DNA of 64,000 nt from Coniella vitis (Eukaryota; Ascomycota; Sordariomycetes; Diaporthales; Schizoparmaceae), in assembly GCA_011317545.1 (NCBI GenBank), contig WUJK01000002.1, positions 1,798,001-1,862,000 of the forward strand, given 5' to 3'. Within the stretch, counting starts at the first letter, position 1; each line of letters opens with the position of its first letter. This document shows positions 34,547 through 46,069 of the stretch, piece by piece. The translations under genes and the position numbers were made by a program. Below the pieces are notes generated by a model that saw only the letters and a program-made list of their open reading frames with translations, was not told the origin of the DNA and did no database searches.

Positions 34547-36673
34547 CCAAGTCTGTTGTGGTTTTGCTGATGTACAGGCAGGGTTCCGCTTGCGATTGCC
34601 TTCATCTGCTGTCTAGTCTACTTCCACCGGAGGAATGTGAAGCGACAGGCCCTCGAGGACCGCGACCCTCACCACCGATCCCTGGACTTTGGCATGGGAG
34701 ATGTCAGCAAACCGAAGCGCAAGAGTTTATTGGGCCTGGGAGGAGAAAAGGCCAAGCACCCACGCGGTCTGTCCATCGACATGAACCTGTCGAGCCCTTA
34801 CCTGCTTCCAGACCATGTGCAGGGATCGCGAGAGTCGATGAACTCCCTGGCCAAGACCCTGCACCAGGCCGATGACCCTTACCGACCCGTCACCAAGCTG
34901 TTGAGCGAGACTGGTTCCATCCGCACCACGGACAAGGGCCGTTACACGCCGTCTGTCGTGAGCACGTCAACGAAGCGCATGTCGCGCCAGTCCACCAACC
35001 CGCACCAGCCTCTGCGCCAAAACTCGTACCCCAAGTCTCCTCTCACGCCGAGTGCTGCGTCTTCCGTGACCGCTGTTGAATCTGACATTTCTGCGCCCCC
35101 CGCCGCCAAGGAGCCCGGTGCCACGCCGGGCAGCGGTCCTATGCCGCCGCCCCAATGTGACCTTCCTCCTCTGCCAGTTGTTCCTGAGATTCGCGTGCCT
35201 GCCCCGGTTGCCCAGCGGGAGCCACACGAGCCGATTCGACGCGAGCCCGGTATGGACGATCACGACGCCGACATACCTGATTTCTCCAACGGCTCCAAGA
35301 GGGAGTCTGCCGATGAATTGAACCTCCGAACCAACGCCAAAACCGACAGCACCATTGGCTTGGGCCTGTTGAACGGTCCTCAATCTGCAAAGCAACCTCT
35401 TGTCTCGGAAGCATCATCATCGGCTGGCCACGAGGTCATCACTGGACCTGCTCACCAAAGCGTGTCGGGCGTGATTGAGACCACCGAGGACTATGCCGAC
35501 TTTGACTACGCAGCGCTGGTGACACGCCCAGAAGAGGAGGACGACGACCGTGGCCGATCCCGTGTTCGCGAGAGCGGCCTCGTCGTCCCTCAGCAGGGCG
35601 CCAAGCGTCTGTCCATTGGTATGCGACCGCTGCCCCCAGATGAGATCATGGAGTCGGAGGACCCCGAGACCCGCGCGAACCGTATCCGTTCTTTCTACAA
35701 GGAATACTTTGACGACTCCAAGCCGGCACCCCCTATGCCAGAAGGCGCCAGCGCGATAGCCGCCGAATACGCTGGTAACCCGTACGGCACCGAAGGTGCC
35801 TACTTCGACCCCGACTCCAACCAGTTCATCATGCCCTATGCTCAACCCGTCTCTCGCCGTGCCATGACCCCTCCACCTTCTGGTTCTCGCTTCCCCGGTG
35901 GACCACGCATGGGCGGACCTGGACCTCGCGGACCCGGCCCCATGGGTCCCAAGGGCCCTGGACCTCGTGGCCCGCCGCGTAACTTTTCCGGCTCGATTGG
36001 TGGACAGCCCCGCGCAGGTTCAGCCATGTCGCTTGGACCCCGTCCTGACTCTTCGGCCTCTGCTCGTGGTGGCCCTCGCTCCGGATCCGCCATGTCTGGC
36101 AAGCCCAAGAAGCCTCTTCCACCGCCATCCCCCTTGAACACTCTGCCCACGCCAGCTAAGCTCACGGACGACCACTTTGCCCTCATTAATGCTTCTGACT
36201 TTGCTCCTCCCGACCTATTTGCCGAACGTATTGCCGGTCGCTCGCAGAGCCCTCTCGGCGAGCGTCGTCAATACGCGCCTAAGCTGCCCGCCGCCTCGCC
36301 TCTGGTGAACACCTTTGACGAGATGGCCGCCCTCCCTAGCCCGTAAGTCCTCTTGCTTTGCATACGTCTGCATAAGACTTGTAGGATGATTGAGAATGCT
36401 AACTCGCATGTTTTCTGCAGTCACATGTTGCGCAAGTCTGGTGCTTTCACCGGTCTCGACTTTGCACCACCAAAGAAGTTCAGGGACAATGACGCAATGA
36501 GCGATGCAGGAAGCATCCGCTCCAACCGCAGTGGTCTCTCGCGCGCGAACGAGTTTGCCATTCGCAACGGTGCTGGCCGTCTCAGCCGCCTGCCAGGCGA
36601 TATCATCTTCTCGCAGGCGCAACTGAACCAGTCACTCAAGCCTACTATGAACATGCACGGCAACTTTTACTAA
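34234..36673 (+). CDS. Single-pass membrane protein with long disordered tail, Skg6-like
   Basis: Exons are 34234..34490, 34582..36342 and 36421..36673, with introns of 91 and 78 nt, giving 756 residues. There is no N-terminal signal peptide. A Ser/Thr/Cys-containing outer segment (SSSTTSDASAATTTC) leads into one helix at about 77-100 (YISIGIAVPLAIAFICCLVYF), then a basic stop-transfer HRRNVKRQ. The rest is a disordered cytoplasmic tail: Ser/Pro-rich, acidic patches (EEEDDDRGRSR), a Gly/Pro-rich GPRGPGPMGPKGPGPRG segment and a conserved-looking end (RKSGAFTGLDFAPPKKF ... NMHGNFY). The layout resembles the Skg6/Tos2/Axl2 transmembrane family linked to cell polarity, but I recognise the layout more than the sequence. 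Confidence 0.75.
34514..34543. repeat. (CTG)10 triplet repeat inside an intron
   Basis: Ten exact CTG units lie inside the first intron (34491-34581) of the Skg6-like gene and make up a third of that intron. Confidence 0.9.
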
Positions 36674-38842
36674 GAGAAGAAAGCCGAAGCGCGGCATGGT
36701 AGCTAGGTGAAGAAGAGTGAAAGGAGGATGTACAAAGTTGACTGTTTTGAAATGGCGATTATGGCGTTCCAAACAAGGACAAGCCTACGGGCTGGATTAT
36801 GGGAAAGACCAAGCATTGGGATGCGGGTAGCGATGCTTTTATCGCTCTACTTTTTTTCTTCCCCCCCCCCCCCCGAAACAAACAAACAAACAAACGGAAG
36901 AACAATTGAGGATCGAACACACATGTCTGCTGTTGTTGTTTCCAAATGATCGATCATACTACCACGGCTGCTATCAGCTAGTGTCTCTTTGCCGCGAGGC
37001 GGTGGCAGCAAGGATATCTTGTTTTTGTTTTTGCATCGTTTTTACACCCTTCTGAAGAGCTCACGACTAGTTAAGATGGTGGCGATCTTTGGACAGCTAG
37101 TTCTGGCGTTGTTCCCTGTTTTCCCCTGCTGGCTGGGCAGACATGGCAATCATTCATCTCAAGTTTCTTGCACATATATATTTATACACATATAGAAGGG
37201 GATTGTGGTGCTTTTCGACATTTCAAAGGCGAATTGTTATTTTCTGGTTTCTTATATAATTCATTCAATGGTATAAAACCTATAACGACTCGGTCCTTGG
37301 TCACTCGACGTTGCTCGAATCGCTTTGCTGATGTGAGCTGATGCTTTAAGTTCTATGGCTTTGTTGCATTGTCACTTTGCCGACAATAGAACGTGTGCCT
37401 CGCTCTTCTTGCTATGGCACAGCAAGGAGTGTCCTAGTAGGGCTACGTATCTATCGTGCTGGATTGGCACATGATGTTGCGGTGGCGGTGCCTTCAGGAC
37501 GATACTTTTGACGAGCGAGCGTTCTCAGTCAAGCGCATTGCTTAGTGCGCAGCCAGGACCATGGACTCGGCATACCGCCGTGTGCCACACCTCCCCCAAG
37601 ACTGCAAGAGTCCGACACAGCCCGAGAAGTATTGTGGCGACACGACAAGAGAAGGTCATCTTTACGAGCTCTGCTTTGCCTTGGTACTCTTTGCTCTTTG
37701 GGAGTCTGAACGTGTGTTTGGGGGTGGGGGGGATAATTATTGCGTGTTGGGGTTCGTCCACGTTGTTCTAGACATTCTAACTTTTACTATGTGCGGCTTT
37801 TTTTTTTCTCTTTTCTTTTTTCCGTCTCGCCTCTAATTATTAGCTTCTATCTCTCTCTCTCTCTTTTTTTCCCCCTCGCCTCTCGCACTCTTTTAGTGGA
37901 ACAGTACATACAGTACGATACTGTCAGGGTGAAGTTTTCCGGGATTTCGGTCACCGAGGTCTAGTCCGTTTTGTGGTTCGCGATTTTGCAACCATGAGAC
38001 AAAAGAAAAAAAGAAAGAAAAAACCAAAAAAACTTATTAGCCGTTTCTTTCTTAGTCGCAGCCCATTCGTTAGTGAGGTTTGTTTTGGTATGGACAAAAC
38101 TGCCCTGACCCTAGCAAAGTCATGATTCAATCTCGCGGATCCCAATACGAACTTTGCATACATAAATAGAAATGTACTTTGGTGGGAGAGACTGGTGATG
38201 GCGGCATCCCAGCTTTTGGTGGGTTGGTTAGACTGGCCTAAGTACTGGGAAAGAGAGACAGAAAAAAAAAGAAAGTGAAAAAAAAAAAGGCCCAAGATAG
38301 ATCTACAGCACTATTTGAGTAACAATGATGGTTTGTGTGAAATGGGACGGGCTGCAAGAGGTTGGGCGTTGCTGAGGTCCAACTATGTTTTTATGTTTAG
38401 AACTCTACTATGGAAGGGGAGGGATATACGAGGATTTGAAAGCGCGTCGTATTGATAGTTGTGCCTTTTTTTTTTTGTGGAAAAATAGGCCTGCATCCAT
38501 GGAGTATCGTGTAGCGGCACTCTCGGTGTGGACGTTCTTGATACCAATTATGTATATAGGTAGCTTACTCTTTGTGTGCAAACCTAATACATTTTATCTG
38601 TATAGTACTACACCTATCAAACCAAAATTGTTCAACCCCCCCCCCCCAGACGCAAGACTTGTTCTTGTATGCTATCATGGGACAAGCACTTTGTTCACCC
38701 TTATGGATGGGGATGGGTACGACTGGTTCGCAGAATAAACGTAGACGAGCGTCTCCCCTCCCTTGGTGAACCCAGCCCAGTGCCACGAGCAGCAGCACTC
38801 AGTCTCCATAGGCATCATCGATAGTACACAGGTGCCTCTGTA

Positions 38843-38909
<67 letters not shown>

Positions 38910-41900
38910 TTGCGAACTTGGCCCCCCGGGGGAAAGTTCTGGGCACACGTCGATGTATAGTTTTTCTATATTCGCAACGTGGGGATATACCGCTCTGGCA
39001 GTTGCCTATTTTGTCGAATGGCTTTTTAGCTCCATGAGTGAGAAATGAGCAAGAAAAGACAGATTAGAGTTTTTCTTTTCTTTTCATTTCTTTTCTTTTA
39101 TTTAGGTTAAATTCCTCATCTAGTCGATCCGTAAAGAAAGCGGTCTCACCCTGAATCTTCAAATAGCTACGCGCGGTGCTCACACCGGATAGATATACAA
39201 CAACAAACCACCACACCGCCCCCTTGGCGGTAGCGTCTGTGAATCAATCAACAGAGCAGCAAGCAATTTAGGATTCCGTCAGTCTTTGCACTTGACACTT
39301 CTATCGTAATAAGGAGGTCTGGTCGGAAGGGAACGGGTGGCCAAACCTTGGAACTTCTGGGCGAGTTTGCAGGAATTCTATGTAGCAGCCGGAAGAGCCG
39401 CCCCCCCGGCCCCCCCCCCAAAGAAACATCAAGCCAAGTAAAGTAATCTTTTGGATGAAAGAAAGACTACGAAGAACAATGGAACAATGCGAGACACATG
39501 AGCACCTCTTTTTTTTTTTTTTTTCTTATTTTTTTTTTATCGCTGCCTGCTGAGGTACTATTGGTACGTTCATATTGCACATCTCAAAATAAAGTATTGG
39601 AATGACCTACTCCCATATTTCTCCGTTGTTGATACACGTTGGTTACAGAGGATGTTTTCTATACCTAACATCAGATATTCGTCAACAACACGAGCAACAA
39701 GTGATTTTTCGGACGATAACACTCAAGCAAGCCCATCATGAAAATCGGAACCCCATTCGCAAGGTATGTTGGCGGTATTCGGTCCGGAAACCTCGTTTAT
39801 ACGGGGTTCGTCGCCGGAGCAATGACGTGAGATTTTATGGGTTGTGCCCTTGTCCTCATCCTCGTGTTTGTGTACTTACTATGTATGGTAGTATATATTA
39901 CCATCATTGTTCAATAGACCATATTCAGATACAATGTTATACTATGTATGCATATTCTTGTATCGTTGTGGGCACGAACTGTTCTCGATTCTGCGACAAA
40001 TTTCAGGCATGAATGGTAGCAGCAAATTGGTGGTTTGAACAGATGGTTTGGGGGGGCTCTCGGGTTACTGTTTAGCCAGTGAAATCAGCATTTGTATTTG
40101 CGTGCTGTGAGAGCTTCAGGATCTGGAATATGCACACATAATGGGTCATTTCACGATCCCACTTGATGCAAATCTTGATAGGAGCCCAGCTATGTTCTAC
40201 AGAAAGAGCCGTGGCAAGTTCGACAATTTCCCGGCTCAGTTTGCGCCTTGGAATGTAGAGTAGGAGAGGGTTGGCAGGCCTGATTCCATTTGAAAGCGGC
40301 ATTCATGAGAGCCGAGAGCCTGGTCTTGGTGAGTGCTGAGCTGGCGGACAAGCGGCGGCGGCGATAGTGTCGGCGGTGGAGAGGAAGGTGGGCAGGTGGG
40401 CAACCTTCATCTCAGCGGCCCAATGATTCTGACGTTTGATTAGACCACACTGTGCCACTTCGTCTTGAATACCGAGGCCAAAGGTAGTAGTGAGAGTATT
40501 GGGTCACAGTCAGCACCAAGCACATGGGCAGTATGCCACGGCATCAATACCATTGTACCCAATCAGCCCAGCCAAGCCAGTCACTCTGCGACTGACTTGC
40601 GCTGGTAGTCTGCAGCTGGGATGGCGGAGGCGTGCAGAGGGCTACTGCAAGCTTCGTTGAGGGGACGAGGGGACGAAGCCAGTAAAAGGCGCCGTGGCTC
40701 TGCTGGCGCCCTGGCGCCCTGGGCGCCATCCATCCCGTGTTGATTGTGTTGGGCATGTGTGTATTGTACTTTGTGGAACATATTCAGCACTGTCTTTGAG
40801 CAAGCGCGCCGCCTCCCTTGATAGCGATAGGCAGCCGCCAGACCGCTTGAATTCAACATCCTCCACGACTGCTACTCGGTGTCTTGAGAAAGAGACTGGC
40901 GCGGGCCCGAGTATCCGTGTGTACTATGTACGCATGGCGCTTGGCTATGCATATAGTACTATGTGCATAGTAGTACCGGCAAAAGCCTTGCCTCTTGGGA
41001 TCGTCCGGTTGTCCTTCTTTCCAAGGGCTTGGGTCGTTTCCAAGAAGCAGCAAGCGGAGTCGCTGGCGGCAGTGGAAGATCGGCGTAGTGTATGTGGTGT
41101 AGCGGCCGCTCTTTTTTCCCCTGGTGTCGATCAAGCCGGAAAGAACACAGCACGAAACAACGCCGGCCACCAGCACACTCAACTCAACTCAGCCCAGCTC
41201 AGATCCGAGCAGCCAGCTCGCCAACTTCTGCGTCCTATCGATGGCGGCCCCCTCCACCATAGCCGCAGCCGCAGCCGCAGCCGCGGCCGCCAGAGAAGAG
41301 GCTCCCTTCAGAAGAGCAGGCCGACCCTCACTGACGCAGCGGGCCGCCGTCACAGGGTTGTGTTGTCGTGCGGTTTCATTCCGATCGTCATCGTCATTTC
41401 TTTTTATAGAGAGACTATCGTGGTCCACTGGGCAATTTGCCTCGTGCCGGGCCCATTGCATTGCATCACCGGCGCAAAAGAGTTGGGACGGAGCAAAGCA
41501 GAGGAATCAAACAAAGGACAAACGATATCCGGCACAAGAGGGCCCCGGTTCAGGCCAGTGGGGCAGCCAAAGGTTAGCAGCCGCATAACCATAAGAAACC
41601 TTCTGTGCAGCTCGGCAGGTACGGGTGTACGTAGCTTGATGCGAGCTCTGTCGGGCACTTCAGGTATACTGCTAACGCTGCTCATGGGGTCTGACACCTT
41701 AGTAAGGAGTAGTTCACACTACCCAGGTACGTACTGGTGGTACTGAAAAGTCGTAGTAGCTGGGCAGTGCCAAGAGGTGGAGCCCGAGTTAGTGCTCCAA
41801 CCCGCGGGCTGGCCAGGGGTTGGAGCCATTCAGAGCACCACGCAGGGCCCTTGTGCATGGCCAAATAGTGGGGCAGTACGAGCATACTGCACCTCATCTT

Positions 41901-43591
41901 GGATGCTCCGGAAGGCGCAAGTCAGGTCTAGCAAGCAGGGCAGGAAGCAGGGACGACACGGGCGCAAACTCAGGAAGGAAGGTCGCGCCCTTCTGCCATA
42001 GCACTTCTAGTATGCTTTTTGCGTTATTGCATTGGGTTGCGTGTGCCACTTGCATGCGTCCTACTTTGCCATTCTGGCCAGACTTGCAAAGCGATTGCTG
42101 CACTGCGAGCGCCTTTCCCCTGCTTCTCGTTTCTCGTTGCTCGTTCCCACCTGCTCAAATAATCAACCAGTCAATCAGTCTATCAATCTATCAAGCAAGC
42201 AGGCAAGCAAGCAAAGCTACGGCCTCGATACTCGCACGTTACGCAAGCCACGCGCTTCTTTTGCTCCCGCTCCCCTTGCAACTCCCACACTGGTCTGACC
42301 ATCTCTTCCGTCCGACCTGTCAAGTTGACCAACCTGAAGCCCAAAGAGGTCCGCTCGCTCGGCAGAAGTCCAGACGAGGTAGAAAAGAACTGCAAAAAGA
42401 GACGACGCAAGCCGAGAAAGCCGTCTTCTCCTCTGCACCCTCGCACCAAGCTTTTTGAAGGCCTGCAAGCCAAGACAAGCAGACGAACGTCTCAGTCCAA
42501 ACGAGGAAAAAGAACCACACTAGCCCTCTTCTTCCACCCCCTTCCCGGGTGCGGCGGTCACCAAAGCAAAGCAAAGCAAAGCACAACAAAACAGCGCACT
42601 GGCAAGCCCAACGAGGCCGGCCGAGAGAAGAAGGAAACAAAGCGACGAAGAGCAGGAATACAGGTCTGGTAGAAGAAGGAGCGAGAGGCGCAACAAGACC
42701 ATTTATCCAACAATCAGCCGGCGAGCAATAATACCGACACGATTGGCTTGGGCCGGCACTATTACCTGCTTCCAGCCCAGGCGCCCGCGTGCTTTGATTT
42801 CCCATCCAATCCCGCCGCCTGCGCATGACCACCGACCCAAGGACCCCAGGAGGATTCGTCAATCAAAGTAATCTCATTCCTCGCTGCCATTCCATCCCGG
42901 GCCGTTGCCCTTTGCTACGCATTCCTCGCTTCTCCGCCTTACGAGAGACGCAGACGCACTCCCGGTCTGACCGTCGCCCAAAGCCAAGCCAGCCCTGCCC
43001 AGGTCTGCCCTGCCCTGCCGCCCCGACAACAACTGCCCTGCCTGAGACAGACTGGCCCAGCGTTTAACTCGCGCCCCTTGCCCGCAGCCGCCCGCGCCCC
43101 CTGGTCCGGCTACTTTTCTTGCTTCTGGGTCCCTGAGCGCTGCCGTCGCCTGTCAGCCAACCCTTTCTCGTCCCACCTGTCCTGCTCGCGACAACTACAA
43201 CCTCAAACCACATCCACCCACCTCCCAAACGCCCTCGCTGTTGCAGGTCACGACGCACTTGCGGCTCGCCTTCTGCTTGACCGCCCGTCCGATCAATCCT
43301 CTCCGCAGAGCCATCGCTCGCTCGCTCGCTGATCACACAGGTACGCACGCTACACCTGCCCGTCCAACGGGTCCGGCCCCCTTCTGTTTGTGCCCGTCCT
43401 CGCCGTCTTTGGACAGTGATGCAGATCTTGCCGTCGCTTCCAGCCTTCGCAATACACTCAAAAATAGACATTGTCTTTGTTCTTATGCTTAATCCGGCTG
43501 CTCGGTCTTTGATAATCGCATCTCTGCTGCCCGCCACACTCTTGGCCATGCCTCTCTACAAATTGCCTTGCTGCTTGTTCTTCTCACTAAC
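36674..43591. other. 6.9-kb region with no recognisable gene
   Basis: This is by far the longest gap in the window. The left half (36674-40300) is AT-rich with many homopolymers: C14 near 36866, T and C runs near 37800-37880, C9-C10 near 38640 and 39410, and T17 near 39508. It also has a (TA)n(TG)n tract. The right half is GC-rich; from about 42100 it is C/T/A-rich, like a long leader of the sensor gene downstream. Open frames of up to 350 codons (40694-41746) show no domain and overlap rival frames. A 76-codon minus frame (40302-40072, with a stretch reading IPRRKLSREIVELATALS) looks the most protein-like but is unassigned. TACTATGTA occurs at 39877, 39940 and 40922. Confidence 0.5.
38841..38909. 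repeat. (TA)n(TG)n dinucleotide tract
   Basis: About 50 bases of alternating TA are followed by about 20 bases of TG. This is the longest simple repeat in the window. Confidence 0.9.
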
Positions 43592-44941
43592 ATGGCGCCT
43601 CCGCACAGCAGGAACCCGTCTGCCAGTCAGCAGAGCTTTAAGCTGTTCACCATGGCCAGCAACACTACCTCGGCTGCGGCGCAGACATCTGCCACTTCCT
43701 CGGCGGCGCCATCGGTGACTAGTACGCCGGCTACCACGGCCACCACGCCGAGCAGCACACTGACAAGTTCTTCTACTGACACTACTCTTTCCACTTCCAC
43801 AGCGGATCCCACTACCACTTCTACTTCATCAGCGGAGCCAACTACCACCAGCACCTCGTCGTCGTCTGTGGCGGTTCCCACCACAACTTCGGAGACTACC
43901 AGCTCTGCCATTCCCACTACCAGTACTACTAGCACCAGCAGTTCAGAAACGCCAACAACCACCTCTACGTCAACGAGCGGCACGAGCGTCAAGACAACCA
44001 GCGAACCCACTACGTCTTCGACGACCTCTGTCGCTGCTGCTACGACAACTGTTGTGACCACCGCTTCTGTGGTAACAAGCGGCGGTGTCACGAGTACGGA
44101 GATTGTCACCCAGACCATTGTCAGCTCGCAAACTTCGACCGATGCCGCGGCGGCAGGCGCCTCTTCGAGTGGAACGTCGATTCAGTCTGCCAGTTCCAGT
44201 ACAAGCAGTTCAAGCCACGCGGGCACTATTGCTGCTGCTGTTGTTGTCCCTATCGCTGCTGTTGCCATCTTGGTTGGTGTGGCCATTTGGCTCTTTAGGA
44301 AGCGAAAGGCCCGCAAGGCTGCAGAAGAAGAACGACGCAAGGAGGTTGAGGATTATACCTATAATCCAAATGCCGACCCTACGATTCCCGGTTCCGGTGC
44401 TGGGTACGAGATGAAGGAGGAAGCTTCGTCAGGTTACAGAGGCTGGGGATCAACCACAATTGGAGGCGGCTCGACAGGCCGCAAGGCCTCTACGACTCTT
44501 TCGGGCGGTGCTGCTGCCGGTGCCTTTTCCGACTCGCCCTATTCGGAGAATGCATACTCTGATGGCCCATCGCCTACCCGCCAAAACTATCCTGGCGACC
44601 CACTGATACATGAGGGTCACGTATCTCGAGAAGGTGAGATACTCGGTGCCATGGGCCCCAACTCGGCCAACAACCGAGGAGGAAACGTGCGTCGCGGACC
44701 TTCGAATGCTTCGTCGTCCTACAGTGCCGGAGCGCCGTCGGACGGATCTGGAGAAATTGGCATGGCGTACAGTGACAACCAGGCGGGCTACGCTCAATAC
44801 GATCCTTACTCTGAAAACCACCTGGGCGGTCCCAACGGAGCTCAGCCTGTCATTCGCGATAACCCAGCACGTCGCAACACGCGCATCGAGAACCCAGCAC
44901 ATTACCCACAGCAAAGTGCCGGCATCTCGCAGAACTTTTAA
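43592..44941 (+). CDS. Ser/Thr-rich single-pass cell-surface sensor, Mid2/Wsc-like
   Basis: This is a single exon of 449 residues from ATG 43592. A second in-frame ATG at 43652 (context CACCATGG) would remove 20 residues. Residues about 25-205 are almost wholly Ser, Thr, Ala and Pro, a probable O-mannosylated stalk. A transmembrane helix follows at about 210-234 (GTIAAAVVVPIAAVAILVGV), then a basic anchor, RKRKARKAAEEERRKE. The cytoplasmic tail is Gly/Ser/Tyr-rich and ends YPQQSAGISQNF, a tail I associate with filamentous-fungal surface sensors. There is no WSC cysteine domain and no clear signal peptide, so the helix may act as signal-anchor. A role in cell-wall stress sensing is inference from layout. 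Confidence 0.8.
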   Translation: MAPPHSRNPSASQQSFKLFTMASNTTSAAAQTSATSSAAPSVTSTPATTATTPSSTLTSSSTDTTLSTSTADPTTTSTSSAEPTTTSTSSSSVAVPTTTSETTSSAIPTTSTTSTSSSETPTTTSTSTSGTSVKTTSEPTTSSTTSVAAATTTVVTTASVVTSGGVTSTEIVTQTIVSSQTSTDAAAAGASSSGTSIQSASSSTSSSSHAGTIAAAVVVPIAAVAILVGVAIWLFRKRKARKAAEEERRKEVEDYTYNPNADPTIPGSGAGYEMKEEASSGYRGWGSTTIGGGSTGRKASTTLSGGAAAGAFSDSPYSENAYSDGPSPTRQNYPGDPLIHEGHVSREGEILGAMGPNSANNRGGNVRRGPSNASSSYSAGAPSDGSGEIGMAYSDNQAGYAQYDPYSENHLGGPNGAQPVIRDNPARRNTRIENPAHYPQQSAGISQNF

Positions 44942-46069
44942 AGAGAGAAAACTACCGCGACTTTAGTTGCACAGCTGCCATGCATGAACTGCCTCACGCT
45001 TGATACCCTTCTCCTCTTTTCTTTTGGGCAATCATCTGGCTATGCTTCGACAACTAACTGCTTAATACGGAATTTCCACGCCGATTTCATGTGTGTACGT
45101 GTACGGCATTCGAGGGCCCTCGATTTGGGCTTTATTTTATATATTTCATCTGGTGCCTCGAAGGAAGTCCTACCAAGAAATCATGTAGGAAGGTGTTACA
45201 CGGCGTTTGACTGGAATCTGGGAGAGAAAAATCCGCTTTGATTGTTGGAACCGTCATGCAACTAGCATAGTGGCAGTTCGTATACGCTCGGAAATCAAGA
45301 AGGTGGATTTTGCTGTTCTTTGCTACGATGTGGGCATACATACAAACACATACATTTTGTATGACTCGGAGCAAATCATAATACGATTTTACCAACAAAC
45401 TTTTTTCATCTCATCGAAACTTACATGTCGACATGTGGCCAAGGTCTGACAATACGGAGAAGGGTACGAGAGACCAGGCAGAAGTGGGACTCAATCTGGT
45501 GATTTATGCGCTCTTCTTGCCAGTTGAGCAAGCAGAGAGACCCGGCAGTGGCAAGGGTCGACGCAACAGATCGTGCCAGTGGATGCTAGAATGAAGACGT
45601 CTGGTGAAGCCGATTTCTTTGGTCCTTTGATCTGATATCATTTCCTAGTATCGGAAGGCAAACTAAAGCAAAGCGAGAATCCACAGCTCGAATTTTTCCA
45701 AGCAACGAAAAAAAGAAAATGAGGGAGGACTGATTGGTAAATATGTGTATTTTATTTTTTCTTAACTTGGTATATAATATCAACATTTTTGGTCTAAAAT
45801 TTCCCTTTGCTTCGGTAGTGTAAATGAATGTGTGCATGAATTCTGCAATGTAACCTGTGGCTGTATTCTGATGTGGATTGCAGTTTGTCGGGGGTTTTTT
45901 TTTTTTTTTTTTTGGCTTGCATGTCTATGACGAAGAGCCCAAATCGCATTTACATGTCATCAAAAGACTTGAACATCAAAACATCCAGAATTCTCTGGTC
46001 CAGTCATCTACCAGAACAGATGGACTATATTTATTCCCCCCCCCCCCAAAACACACACGCACGCACAAG
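44942..46069. other. Convergent intergenic region
   Basis: This lies between the 3' ends of the Mid2-like and carboxylesterase genes. It is AT-rich with a T-rich run (45895-45914) and a C-run (46038-46048). I see no gene. Confidence 0.6.

Noticed and set aside
40694..41746. A 350-codon open frame in the 6.9-kb gap
   Set aside because: The translation is low in hydrophobic-core patterning and mixes simple repeats. Several overlapping frames are also open, and it shows no family signature.
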